Positions 54,178-64,000 of a DNA stretch of 64,000 nt are shown here, piece after piece. A program made the position numbers and the translations under genes. Below the pieces are notes generated by a model. That model saw only the letters and a list, made by a program, of their open reading frames with translations, did no database searches and had not been told where the DNA came from. Position 1 is the stretch's first letter. Each line of letters opens with the position of its first letter. Location of the stretch: NCBI GenBank assembly GCA_965153355.1, contig OZ231127.1, forward strand, positions 13,454,001-13,518,000, written 5' to 3'. Origin of the DNA: Flaccisagitta enflata. Taxonomy: Eukaryota > Chaetognatha > Sagittoidea > Aphragmophora.

Positions 54178-55655
54178 TCAGTTCGTGTCGTGAAACTTTT
54201 GAGACTCAGCCGTTATGATGGCTTTCTCAGTAAAAGTAGTTGACGATCTTCCTTTGATCTCCTTGGTCGCAGTTCCGGACGACTGTCCCTCTATCGCTTG
54301 AACTTGTTGAATAATCTCGGTAAAGCGACCTCTCTCAGCAGATGGAGAATTACAGATTGTTTTTTTTCCTTCTCCCACGTCTAGTTTTTCTTCGAGCAGT
54401 TTTGGGAATGGGGCGGCAGCTAGTGCAGAAGGGTTGAATCGCCGGAAACAATCTTTGAGAAGACCACGCAAAAACTCCTCATCCTCAAACATTTTCATAT
54501 CACCGGAGTTAACGCTTTCTTGAAATACCTTTATTTTTCCGTTTAGTTTTACTGCTGTTTTGCCATCGTCATCCCTTTCCAAATTTGACATGGCCTGCTC
54601 GAGGTTTTTCATTTTGGTGATAGTTTTCTTGTGCCTTTCATAACCTTCCTCGCAAATTTTTCGCATTGCATTGATATCTCGCTCCAAGCCTCCCATCATA
54701 CTTCTCAATTGAAGCCTTTTGTTTACATCGAGATCCTTAGTGTCGGCAATAGATTGCATATCCACAATCTCGATGTTGATTTCTGCAGCAGTTTTGAGTT
54801 TGATTCCATCAAACTTTCCCATCCAATAAGCGAAATAGTCGCGCGTGAGCTTGCGCATGAATTCAAAATATTGAGGGTAAGTGAGGACAGATCGTACTAT
54901 GACGGGCAGCAGGTTTGGTGATAGCCTAAGAAACCATTCCAGGTCACAAATTCCATCTCTTGTAGCTCTCTCAATAAACCGGATGAAATCGGCTGTTGAG
55001 TGCGGTTGTGGGGCGACATCCTCCATGATTGTCTTAAATTGATCGGGCAGTTGCTCTTGAATGGTGGTCGTTGTGACTGAGTGAGTTAATTTAGTGAAAT
55101 CATTTCCGGTAACAAGATCACGATCCCATTCCAAGTGATCAACTATCTCGGCATGTTTCACTTTCTGTCTCTCGGTCCACTTTTTGGCTTCATCTGGTGT
55201 CTGTGAATCCTGCATCAGATTGATTTCCTTGGCAAACTGCGAGATAAGTTCTCTCTTATCATCTAAGGTAAAGAAGGCTGGTCCTCTCTTGAAATTTTGA
55301 CTAGATGGGCGGTTCAAATTTTTCGGATCTAGTGCAATTTTCAATTGATGGGTCAATATGGGATCTAGTTGCAGTGAATCCCAGTCAACGACTTCCCAAT
55401 CAAACTTTGAAGTATTCAGAAAATATGGAATGGGAAACATCTCCACAGCTATCACATTCGTTTGAAAATAGTCTTTTACGTTTCTTTCTGCATCATGCTG
55501 GACATATGCTTTCCTTCGATCAGCAATCATGATAGCGAAGATATAAGAGGCTGTGTACTTGAAGGCAGATGTGGAAGGGTCATGCTTTGATCGTAGCAAA
55601 TCTGCTGCTGACGTGGCATGATTATCAGGGCCAGGGTTGATGTCAAATGAGAGGA

Positions 55656-55750
<95 letters not shown>

Positions 55751-58491
55751 CTGATGCTGTTGCTGTTGCTGATGCTGTTGCTGTTGCTGTTGATTTTGTT
55801 GTTGCTGTTGATGATGTTGTCAATGTTGTTGTCGCTGTTGTTGTTATGCCTTTCCAACAAAATAGTCTCTTCAAGAGAGGGGCCATGGTCAGAAACAAAA
55901 ATATGTGGATGTGTGTGAAACTTGTCGGAACACGTGGGATCGAGGCAGATGAATTCACTTAATTTCCAAGCCAATGAATAACTGTCATTGGCATTTTCTC
56001 TGAATAGATTGCCATGGAGGACAAGTTTCTTGAACATTTCTCCAAGCAGCCAACTCTGCACTATCTCGGGGTCGACTGGATCGATATCTAAGCAAAATGG
56101 TTCCCGTTGATTTTCGGAAAAAATCCTCTGTACTCTAGATTCATAGAATCGAATGTCATGGTCTGGAATTGATAGCAGTTCTTCATCAACTAAACTTCTC
56201 CCAAATTCCAAAAAGTCCACGAATTTCATCTGTTTAGAGTGTAAACTGATTGAATGCAATTGCCTTTTGGCAAACCTTCTCCCGATTTCAAAAATATATG
56301 TGAATTTCATCAGCGGTAATTCTGATCTTGGATTGTTTCGAATTGATTCGGATTGTTTTTCGGCCATCCGTCTCCCAATTTCAAAAAAATCCATGAATTT
56401 TAATGAATTGGCTTTTAAGTGGTCTATTTTGAAAGAATGGTTCATCCATATCTCCAGTAATGTACGTCTATCATCAACGCGCCTGACCATAAATAATCCC
56501 TCGTATATCCATTTTGTCGTATAATCACTATCTAAATTGTTAAAAACTTTTTCAAATCCATCCAGATTGCAATCCAATATGGCTTCCTTCAGCAGTCTGA
56601 AATGAATCTCATAGAAATTGGCACTCTTTCGAAACATGTAATTTTTTACTGTCTTGAAGTACCCGCATTCTACATGACAGATAATTTGAAAACCCAGCAT
56701 AAACAAGATTGAAATTGGCGATGCAAACAGAACTAAACCCATAATAACCATTCTCATAAACGAGTCTCGACTAAATCCGCTTTGAGTGTTTGTTTTGTGG
56801 CTCAATACTGAGTACCATGGCAGTAACAGCATAGCATTTTCACACAAGAGAAATAAGTTGTATAAGATCAAATTCCTCATATGATGATCAGGCAACGTGT
56901 TCTCCCTCGGATCGTCATGATCCACCCAAATTCCTCGGTTTTTATCAAACTTTTTTGTTCTGTACTCCAATAATGTAAAAAAGCTGATCCAGGCTCGCTC
57001 GCTTAGTCGAACAAATAGTTTCCAATATTTGGCAATGCGAGTTTTACAGCTACCAGACTTCAGATTATCTACGTATTTGTGATCCAAGTACTTGTACTCC
57101 ATGAATAAAGAGAGCAAGAAGTGAAAAGCAATAAGACAGAGAAGTCCTAAAGCGCCTGGATCACCACTTCGCAGACAAGCACCATAAACAGCAAGAGCAA
57201 TGCAACGAGTAGCCAGAGTTGGCACTTTCCATGCTAAGAGGCACATTGAACCTAAAAGTCTAGGTTCTTCTTTAGTGCAGTGGCGCTGTAATTTGTGTGT
57301 CGTGTAGTCACTCGATGCCAAACCAAGTGCTAGAATGGATGAACCAATGGCCAGAATCCTTGAAGGCGTCACTGCGATGTCACTCACCAACAACATATAT
57401 ATTTGAAGAGTTGCCTGAGGTGCTGACTCAAAAAAAGTTTCCAGGTTACGTTCTTCAGCAAGCGTCAAACGGGAATCAAGTAGCTGAGATTGAGCTGAGC
57501 CGAGGTCAGATTTATGTAATTGATTCCAGTTAACATCAGGGACATCATCGTTGGCGTCTGTTAACTCATTAAAATCTTCATCATCCAGCTTCAGCTCTAT
57601 TTTAAACATGAACTCAGAGAGTGAGCAGAAAAAATTGATGTCCCTCCATGTGGTATTGTAGGAAGAGACTGTGGTTTTATCGCTAAGAAGAGTGCGATCG
57701 TTGTTGCTTTGATCATCATCTAACGGAATATCTAACCTTTTTACGTCGAAAAAACTTGTTTTGTTGGGACTGAGTCCTAGAAGTATATCGACTTCTTCCA
57801 TACGAAAGATGATGGAAATGTTTCTGAATTGGCGGAAAATGATAAGAAGCGGCATTATGACGAAAAGGATCATTTTGAAGACGTAATGGAAGATCCAAAA
57901 GAGAATGAGAATGATGACTCCTATAGGTCGGCATTCGTCAAATCGAGTTTTATTTTCATCCAGGAATATGATGAGAAGCGCAAATCTGGGCAGATGCTTG
58001 GCAAGATATTCATCAGTTTTTGTGCCTCTCTCGAGATTGTTAATGGCACAAAAACTTTGTTAGGAGATCTCTCATGTTGGATGACCAGACACGGCCAAAG
58101 TGAGGCAGGTAGAAGAAGAGGAGCGTGAGAAAGAGCCAGATTGGATGATGGATTCCAAGACGACTGCTGAGGTTGGTCGTGACGACTTCAATGATTGGTG
58201 CCGGAAGCATAATGTGATGAGACATTGCTGCATTGGAATTGTTGTGAGAATTTGCTGAAGGCAGAGAGTCGTTGTCTTTACGAAACGACCCTAATTCGAA
58301 AGCTAGTTTGAGGTCGGTGCCCATGTCAAATATCATCATGAAGATGCTGAAAATCCGTTTGAGCAGGTCGAAGAGAAAAACGCCATTCAGCAGCAGCTTG
58401 CAGTAGCTTAACTTGGGTTTTTTGAATTTAGAGCTTTTGTAGATCGACGATTTGGCATCTGTGGCCGTGGCAGCATGTTCCACAATGGCCC
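54178..58491 (-). CDS. XK-related (XKR) membrane protein with a very long C-terminal region
   Basis: The first visible exon starts at 58491 after an acceptor (tttctaacag|) and encodes LLKRIFSIFMMIFDMGTDLK and PIWLFLTLLFFYLPHFGRV, the first two XKR helices. Near 58048 the frame changes by one base in a T run, with no obvious intron. The second frame continues from about 58055 (ERGTKTDEYLAKHLPRFALL) and runs 1231 codons from its first Met to the stop at 54178. It holds the XKR hallmark LETFFESAPQATLQIYMLL near residue 150, then about six more hydrophobic segments up to residue 400. Known XKR proteins are plasma-membrane proteins, several being phospholipid scramblases. After residue 430 comes about 800 residues of unknown type: three copies of a KFxxxFEIGRR-like repeat (490-570), a polyasparagine tract (677-742) and a C-terminal helical region. 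The 5' exon is not identified. Confidence 0.85.
55652..55830. repeat. Coding (GTT)n/(GTC)n microsatellite in the XKR gene
   Basis: TTG/TCG units on the plus strand are AAC/GAC on the coding strand and give Asn and Asn-Asp runs in the frame of the XKR protein. The frame stays open through it, so the tract is translated. Confidence 0.92.
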
Positions 58492-58847
58492 CTGTTAGAA
58501 ATGTATGTCCGTCCGTCTATTAAGTATGTGTGCTTTTGTTTCTTTTGCGTGCTTTTGGCTCTTCTTCTTTCCTTATTATTCAATGCCGTGTCTTTTGTTT
58601 CTCGCCATTTCTTATAATGAAGGCTAGATGGGTAACCATATGGTTGCGCCTTGTATTTTATGCCATTTGTTTTTATTACGTAAACAAACATACGTAACTC
58701 GTCTTCGTGTCATCCAATTTTGGATCGATTGTTTTTATTTTTATTTACGGCATTGCTTCCTAAAGTGATTGATTGATTTTTCGTGATTGATTGAATGTGC
58801 CCTTGGAATTTACTAATTTCAATAATCTCTCATCTTTTTATTGCAGA

Positions 58848-58927
58848 TAAACTTATGAACGGACAATTAACGTTAGTTTGACATCGACAGACTGTGGGTC
58901 GAAACCAACGAAAGTGGGCCTAAAAGT
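58848..58927 (+). other. Possible 5' UTR exon of a plus-strand gene
   Basis: A strong acceptor (catctttttattgcag|) and donor (CTAAAA|gtaagt) bound 80 bp with stops in all three frames. It could be a non-coding 5' exon of the gene that includes the DUSP-like exon at 60428. There is no expression evidence. Confidence 0.3.
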
Positions 58928-59271
58928 AAGTTTTATAGACGCGTCTTGACTTTTAGTAACGTTGTTTTTATCTTGTCTTCCGGTCTGTTATTTTTGTCTT
59001 TTGCATTTTTGCATTTTTATCGCCGGATTTTAGTATGGTTTTTATCGTTTGTCCGATCAGCTTACTATGGGGATGATATGGATGAATTTAATGGGATGGG
59101 CCGGGGCAGGGGCAGGTATTATCAGGTGGCATGGGCTCTGAAGAAGATGAACATGTTGTCATGTGCTGTTTCTGTCCTTTATTGTGTCCTGTCTCGATTT
59201 CATGTTATCTTTTGCGTTTGCTGATCACCATTAACGCCCACTTTCCTTTTCATTTTATCCCCTCTCTTCAG

Positions 59272-59642
59272 TTGTTGAAATTTTTATGGAATAAACGAGA
59301 CGATCGCCTTCCTATTTTCCAATCGGCCAACTTTCTTTCACCACAAGTCGTCAGTCAGCTAGACGCTCATAGACTGTGCCAGTTGAAACTCGTGGGCGTA
59401 AATTATATTTCAACAATTTAAAAAACGACTCGACTCTTTCCATCTTCGACCTCCGAAAACGAAATTGGACAATGGCAGCCGCGCGCAACGACGACACCGT
59501 CTCGACTGCTTCAACGTCGTCTCGTGTATCTCACTTCGGTTTGAATCAGTGTCCGAGGTCGAATCGTTTGCGCGCAATGAGGAACGACATCACTGCGGAA
59601 ATGGAAGGATGCTGCGCCTTTTCGACGCTCGTTGCTACTTAA
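59272..59642 (+). other. Possible exon upstream of the DUSP-like exon
   Basis: A strong acceptor (ttttatcccctctcttcag|) is followed at 59472 by an ATG frame (MAAARNDDTVSTASTSSRVS and FGLNQCPRSNRLRAMRND), Ser/Thr- and Arg-rich, ending at 59642. Whether this frame is coding or UTR is unclear because no donor in the right phase is convincing. Confidence 0.3.
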
Positions 59643-60374
59643 AAATGGCTAATGACTTCTGACGACGCCGCCTGTGAATCAGATGGCGTCGGCACGGCTT
59701 TCGGATATGGTTTACGACTTTATATCATATGCAAGGCAAATGGCGCTCGTTTTCACTGAATAGAAAAATCGATCTAACACTTCCATTGAAGTGTCAAAAT
59801 TATGTAGAAGTGTATATTCGCTAAGAATTTGCATGGGAATCTTGTAGGAATGACTTGAACAGTATGAAACGTATCAATATGCAATGAAAAAACAGACATT
59901 TTCTGAAGAAAATTCTCCTTTAGCACTAGATAAGGCCCCACGGAAAACTCTTAATTTGCATAGAAAATGACAAATTTCAAAAACTAAAAACATGGCCCTC
60001 ATCCAAAGACACGTAGGAAGGAAGCCATGTTCTTGAAAATGCAAAAAAGTTCGCCTGGAAGCAGATTAAGAATTTTCCGTGGGACCCTCTTGAGAATTTT
60101 ATCACTCAGTTTTCAGTAAAACGATTTCCTAATCATTTTCTTTTCTCTACATACATTGTTGATTAAACATATTTTTCCCGCTAATGAGGGTGGAAAAGGC
60201 GTATTGATGTAATTGTTGTTCCGAGATAGCACAAGGATGCAATTTTGTCAGTGAAAACTTGATATGTAGTATGTAAACTTAACTGGCAAGAAAATCGCGT
60301 GCTCAAAAGAAGCGTGTCTTATGCATAAGAGTTACTTGTTAACAGTGTTTGCTCATAGTGCAGCAGCTTGGCGC

Positions 60375-60380
<6 letters not shown>

Positions 60381-60424
<44 letters not shown>
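60381..60424. repeat. (CT)n tract acting as a possible polypyrimidine tract
   Basis: About 44 bp of pure CT ends three bases before the AG of the DUSP-like exon, on the coding strand of that exon. Confidence 0.9.
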
Positions 60425-60425
<1 letters not shown>

Positions 60426-60427
60426 AG

Positions 60428-60573
60428 GCGGTGGTGTTATCATTCCAAATTTGCTTCCTCACAACAATTTCGATGAAGTGTTACCAAGGCTCGTGTTGGG
60501 CGACCAGATGTTGGGGCTGGATCCCAAACTCTGCGTGTCCAGAGGAATCACTCATGTTCTCAATGCTGCGCAG
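60428..60573 (+). CDS. Exon of a dual-specificity-phosphatase-like protein
   Basis: Bounded by the acceptor (ct)n-cgag| and the donor GCGCAG|gtttgc; phase 1 in, phase 0 out. It encodes GGGVIIPNLLPHNNFDEVLP, RLVLGDQMLGLDPKLCV and RGITHVLNAAQ. The pattern D-E-V-x-P-x-L-x-L-G-D, then GITHVLNAA, is the N-terminal part of the small DUSP fold (DUSP3/13/27-like group), where the first exon typically ends at this place. The catalytic HCxxGxSRS exon is not in the remaining 3.4 kb, so activity cannot be judged and the gene is partial. Confidence 0.7.
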
Positions 60574-60862
60574 GTTTGCGATACAGCGGCTCTGTGACTC
60601 TGTCAATCATACAATTGAATTCCTAGAAAGAAAAGCCTTATTCACGGTTACACAATTTAGTCTTTTCTATCGTTTACAGATAGTGCACAAAAAGAATGAG
60701 GATTATCTTTATACTTACATTGACTTGATTGAAGCGACATGAATAATTATGCAGAATATAATCTGAATTATGAATCTGCAAGTCACCATAGCATTTGCAG
60801 AATTTGTACAGTAGATCTCGTCTAGACTTGAGATAACGGGGGCAAGCATTGTAGATTAACTA
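60574..60862. other. Probable intron of the DUSP-like gene
   Basis: No further phosphatase exon is visible. Confidence 0.4.
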
Positions 60863-61205
60863 ATGAAGCCAGAGGATTGATATTTGGAACATAGACTAAT
60901 AAAAGATGCTTCATTTCCCATGATAGTTGGTTGCCATGTAAGAATGTCGCTCGTTTAGCGGTTGCTAGGGGTTGTCACACATGGATACGCTCCCTAGCAA
61001 CGGTCAAACGAGCGATATTCTTACAGAACATACTGTGGGAAAGTTGTAGCAAATTTAATTCTAAGCAATGTTCTTTCAAAAAATTTCTCAAAATATTAAT
61101 ATTTTAGCATAAATACATGGAAATGCGTTTCCATGGCAACCAAGTACCATGGGGAATAAATGATTCCTTTATTAATTCATATTCCAAATATCAGCCCTCT
61201 AGTAG
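60863..61205. mobile_element. Foldback MITE of about 340 bp
   Basis: Nested inverted pairs: 'gaggattgatatttggaa' with 'ttccaaatatcagccctc' (outer), 'atttcccatgatagttgg' with 'ccaagtaccatggggaat' (middle), and 'gtaagaatgtcgctcgttt' with 'aaacgagcgatattcttac' (inner). No protein frame. Confidence 0.8.
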
Positions 61206-62486
61206 TGGGGGGACTACAGAGCTTCATAGGGGCAAATAAGAGAGATACACCACCCATACGGCGACCAATGTCTGGTGGAACATCTCTCTCAACAATCTGA
61301 AACGTCTGATGGACCTAAAAATGTTGAAAAAATCGCCCACATCCAGCATCTTTATCATCTATGTGAACGATCAAAATTCCCTTTGAAATCGCTGCAATTT
61401 TACCTCTTTTCACCGCAAATTGTAAAATTTTTCTTGGCTATTCCTTGACAAATTGGTAAAAATCCTTGGGGCTGGTCTTGTTTGAAAGATATTAAGTAGT
61501 AGAACATAAAATAAGGAGAAGTAGCTGATAGGGGTCCCTGTGATGCCCTCCAGGGGTCCTCAAGGCCTCAAATGACCAAAATAGCTAAAAATGGCTAAAA
61601 AATGAGGGGTTTTAGAGTTGTTTCTACTCAAATGTTATTGAGGAGGACAATTCTATGTTAAGATGCTGTCACCTGGTTTGGAGCAACAAAAGTAAAGGTC
61701 AGGGCCCTCAGGGACCCATTCAGGGGCCTCATGCTCCAAAAGGCTTAAAATGGTAATAATGGCTGTACCTAAGCAGTTTTGACGATGAAGGACCTAGTTA
61801 TCTGTTTAGCTTCCCTCATCAAAGCGGCAGAACTAGATGAGATTAAAAGCTGAAGACCCCTGTTGAACCCATACAAACGCCTTGTGGGAACCGTGATAGC
61901 CAAAAGTGACCAAATCTTTACATTTTTTAATGTAATTCATCTTTCAAAAAGTTTTAATTTCTGATCAATTTCCACAATATAAAGGGTTTTTCATGTGATT
62001 TTGAATACGGTATGTAATAGGTGATTGATAAAAAAATGAAACTAAAAATTGCTGCAAGTTGCTGCATGTTGCTGCATGTTGCTGTCGGTATGTTGGTAAT
62101 AAATAAAATAAGTGGTAATTGAGTCTTTTGTTTTAAAAATAGCAACTCTGTCAGAAGCTTTATCCATCTGTCTGTCGGTTCATTCATCACATTGACTGTC
62201 TATCCATCTATCAGCGTATCTGTCCATCTGTCCCTCCATCCCTACAATCATGACAGATTTTATCATTGGAACGTAATGTTAAGGTTTTAAATCTCAATTC
62301 TGCCCCTGCCAGTATTTTTGTAACATGTTTAAATAGCAAATGTCAGTTGTTAAATAGTAAACTTGCTAATAGCCTTTGGCAATTGTCTGTTTGTCTGTCT
62401 TTCTGTCCATCTATCTGTTCATCCATCTGTCCATCCAATCCTATGTCCATTCAACCATCCACCCATAACATCCATTAGCATGTTAC
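61206..62486. other. No gene seen
   Basis: AT-rich sequence with 'gttgctgcatgttgctg' repeats near 62050-62088 and CCAT/CTGT-type tetranucleotides near 62165-62470. Confidence 0.4.
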
Positions 62487-62655
62487 AAAAACAAGGCCGG
62501 ATACACGGCAGTCCAGTCGCGGACGGTTGGGCAGGAGCAGTAATGCAAAAACTGCTTGGAATTCAAAAATGTGACCGACCAACCGACCAACTGACCAACC
62601 AACAGACCGACCGACATGGCAAGGTGTGGAGTTGCGTGTCCGCGACTAACAAGTA
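62487..62655 (+). mobile_element. Interspersed GTCC-core repeat copy
   Basis: 'aaacaaggccggatacacgg', 'agtcgcggacggttgggcag', a GACC/AACC core and 'gagttgcgtgtccgcgacta'. Confidence 0.8.
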
Positions 62656-62657
62656 AG

Positions 62658-62860
62658 ACCAGATCCACGGCTACTCCAGTTGTGTATGGGTGGGCAGGGC
62701 ACGTAATTGAGGTCACCAGATCATTTGGGCAGGAGCAGAGAGACCAAAAACCACAAAAAAAAAAAAAAGTTAAGTGTGACCAACGGACAGACCAATGGAC
62801 CAACGGACTGACCAGTACACAAACAGACTGATAACGCGGGTTGTAGAGTAAAATTGCGTA
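62658..62860 (+). mobile_element. Interspersed GTCC-core repeat copy, adjacent to the previous
   Basis: 'agaccagatccacggctact', 'gtatgggtgggcagggc', a GGAC/GACC core and 'gcgggttgtagagta'. Tandem arrangement with 62487-62655. Confidence 0.75.
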
Positions 62861-63299
62861 GGTTCAAAAAGATACATCTTTAGATCAACATCACCGTTTT
62901 CTATTATGTTCATTTGCACCCAATGCCTAACTATGCATGATTATGATAGTGAGTGTGAGGAGGCAGAGCAGCCACCCTGAGGGCCCTGAACTACCCTGAG
63001 TGACCACCGTGAATGGACAAAGTGGGTTAAAGAGTTACGTGGCACGCAACTGTCAAGCGACTTAAACAGTTGCTAGCATGCATCTAAAAATTGCACTAAC
63101 TTAAATTTCTAGGTTGAGTGTTCCTACTCAAGAACAAGCCCAATCAGGCAATGATGCATCCAGACTGTGCAGTCAGTGGACAAACCGGTATAGGTATAAA
63201 TCTCTATGGGACGAAATAATTCTCAAGGAAAGATCATTTCTAATGTTAGGTGAATCACTAAGTTGAAGAAGCTTTCTTTGCTTAGGAATTAACTAAGAT

Positions 63300-64000
63300 C
63301 AGAGACATTTCTACAGAGAGGCCATGCAAAATGATGAAAAATCATGTTTTTCAAAAATTCATAATGACCAATATATTCAGACATGAAATTTTGTGTAGAT
63401 TACCAATCTGAAGGTGCCATTAAGCATATGAGCAGTCAAGGTATGCTGGAACAGCTTGTCAACAGCATCATTGAAGGACCTTTCAATAAATCATGTAAAA
63501 CTATATGCAGCAGATTTTTTTTTTATTTTCAGATAAGTAAGTTTCACAGCTTTAAACATGATTGAGGAAAAACAAACATTTGAATCAGGATGAGTTGGAG
63601 CTGCTCGTCAACTGCATCATTGAAGAATCCCTTCCTCAACAGGCTATGCAAAATGATAAAAAAAACATGTTTTTCAAAAAGTCATTGTAATCAATGCACT
63701 GTATTCAGACATGAAATATTGTGTAGATTGAAAATCTGAAGGTGCCACTAAGCATATGAGTGGTCAAGGTATGCTGGAACAGCTTGTCAACAGCATCATT
63801 GAAGGACCTCTCAATAAATCATGTAAAGCTATAGACAGAAGTTTTTTCCAGATTAATAAGTTTCACAGCTGTAAATGTAATAAGAGGAATAACAAAGATT
63901 TGAATCAGGGTGGTCTGGAACTGCTCGTCAATTGCATCACTGAAGGATCCCTTCCACAAGAGGCTGTGCAAAATGTTTTTCAAAAATTCATCATGACCAA
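63300..64000. repeat. Tandem duplication, period 328 bp, running off the window
   Basis: 'taagcatatgag(c/t)agtcaag' at 63421 recurs at 63749, and 'ctgctcgtcaactgcatca' at 63601 recurs at 63922 with one difference. Each unit also contains an internal half-repeat ('aacagcttgtcaacagcatc' versus 'ctgctcgtcaactgcatc'). Confidence 0.85.

Noticed and set aside
55637-55918. Plus-strand ORF of Leu/Ser runs
   Set aside because: Antisense of the polyasparagine-coding tract of the XKR gene.

Overview
The window is genomic DNA of an invertebrate metazoan. The genes have GT-AG introns, coding DNA is sparse, dinucleotide to tetranucleotide microsatellites are very dense, and small inverted-repeat elements are abundant. 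One Penelope-like retroelement and a short CCCTAA-type tract are also present. The species cannot be named from the sequence. An alpha-2-adrenergic-like amine receptor, an XK-related protein, a C-type lectin and a dual-specificity-phosphatase-like exon all point to an animal.

Layout. At 1.4-2.4 kb on the minus strand is a complete three-exon secreted C-type lectin gene. At 6.7-7.8 kb (plus) are exons of an unrecognised acidic protein, and at 9.8-10.6 kb (plus) is a coiled-coil coding block with a frame change. From 32.0 to 13.4 kb (minus) runs an amine GPCR gene. I could chain its exons from TM2 to the stop codon with matching splice phases: ten core exons plus four possible alternative exons in intracellular loop 3. 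Its TM1 exon was not found with confidence; an N-terminal-looking exon at 46.5 kb may belong to it. A 5'-truncated, frameshifted Penelope-like element (28.8-30.6 kb) lies in the intron between the DRY exon and the TM4 exon. At 54.2-58.5 kb (minus) is an XK-related (XKR) gene with an exceptionally long C-terminal region. At 60.4 kb (plus) is one exon of a DUSP-like phosphatase.

The remaining sequence is mostly repeats. There is an interspersed family of about 200 bp with a variable GTCC/GTCG core (at least 20 copies or fragments), several foldback or MITE-like elements with terminal inverted repeats, minisatellites, and long (CT)n, (GAAA)n, (AAC)n and (CA)n tracts.

The most unusual structure is at 31.9-33.2 kb. 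The start of the GPCR TM2 exon, together with its intron 3' splice site, is repeated 14 times in tandem (88-bp and 107-bp units). Only the last copy leads into the real exon, so 13 decoy acceptors lie just upstream of the true one. A second notable feature is a cluster of small candidate exons in the third intracellular loop whose phases allow only one of three cassettes to be used at a time.
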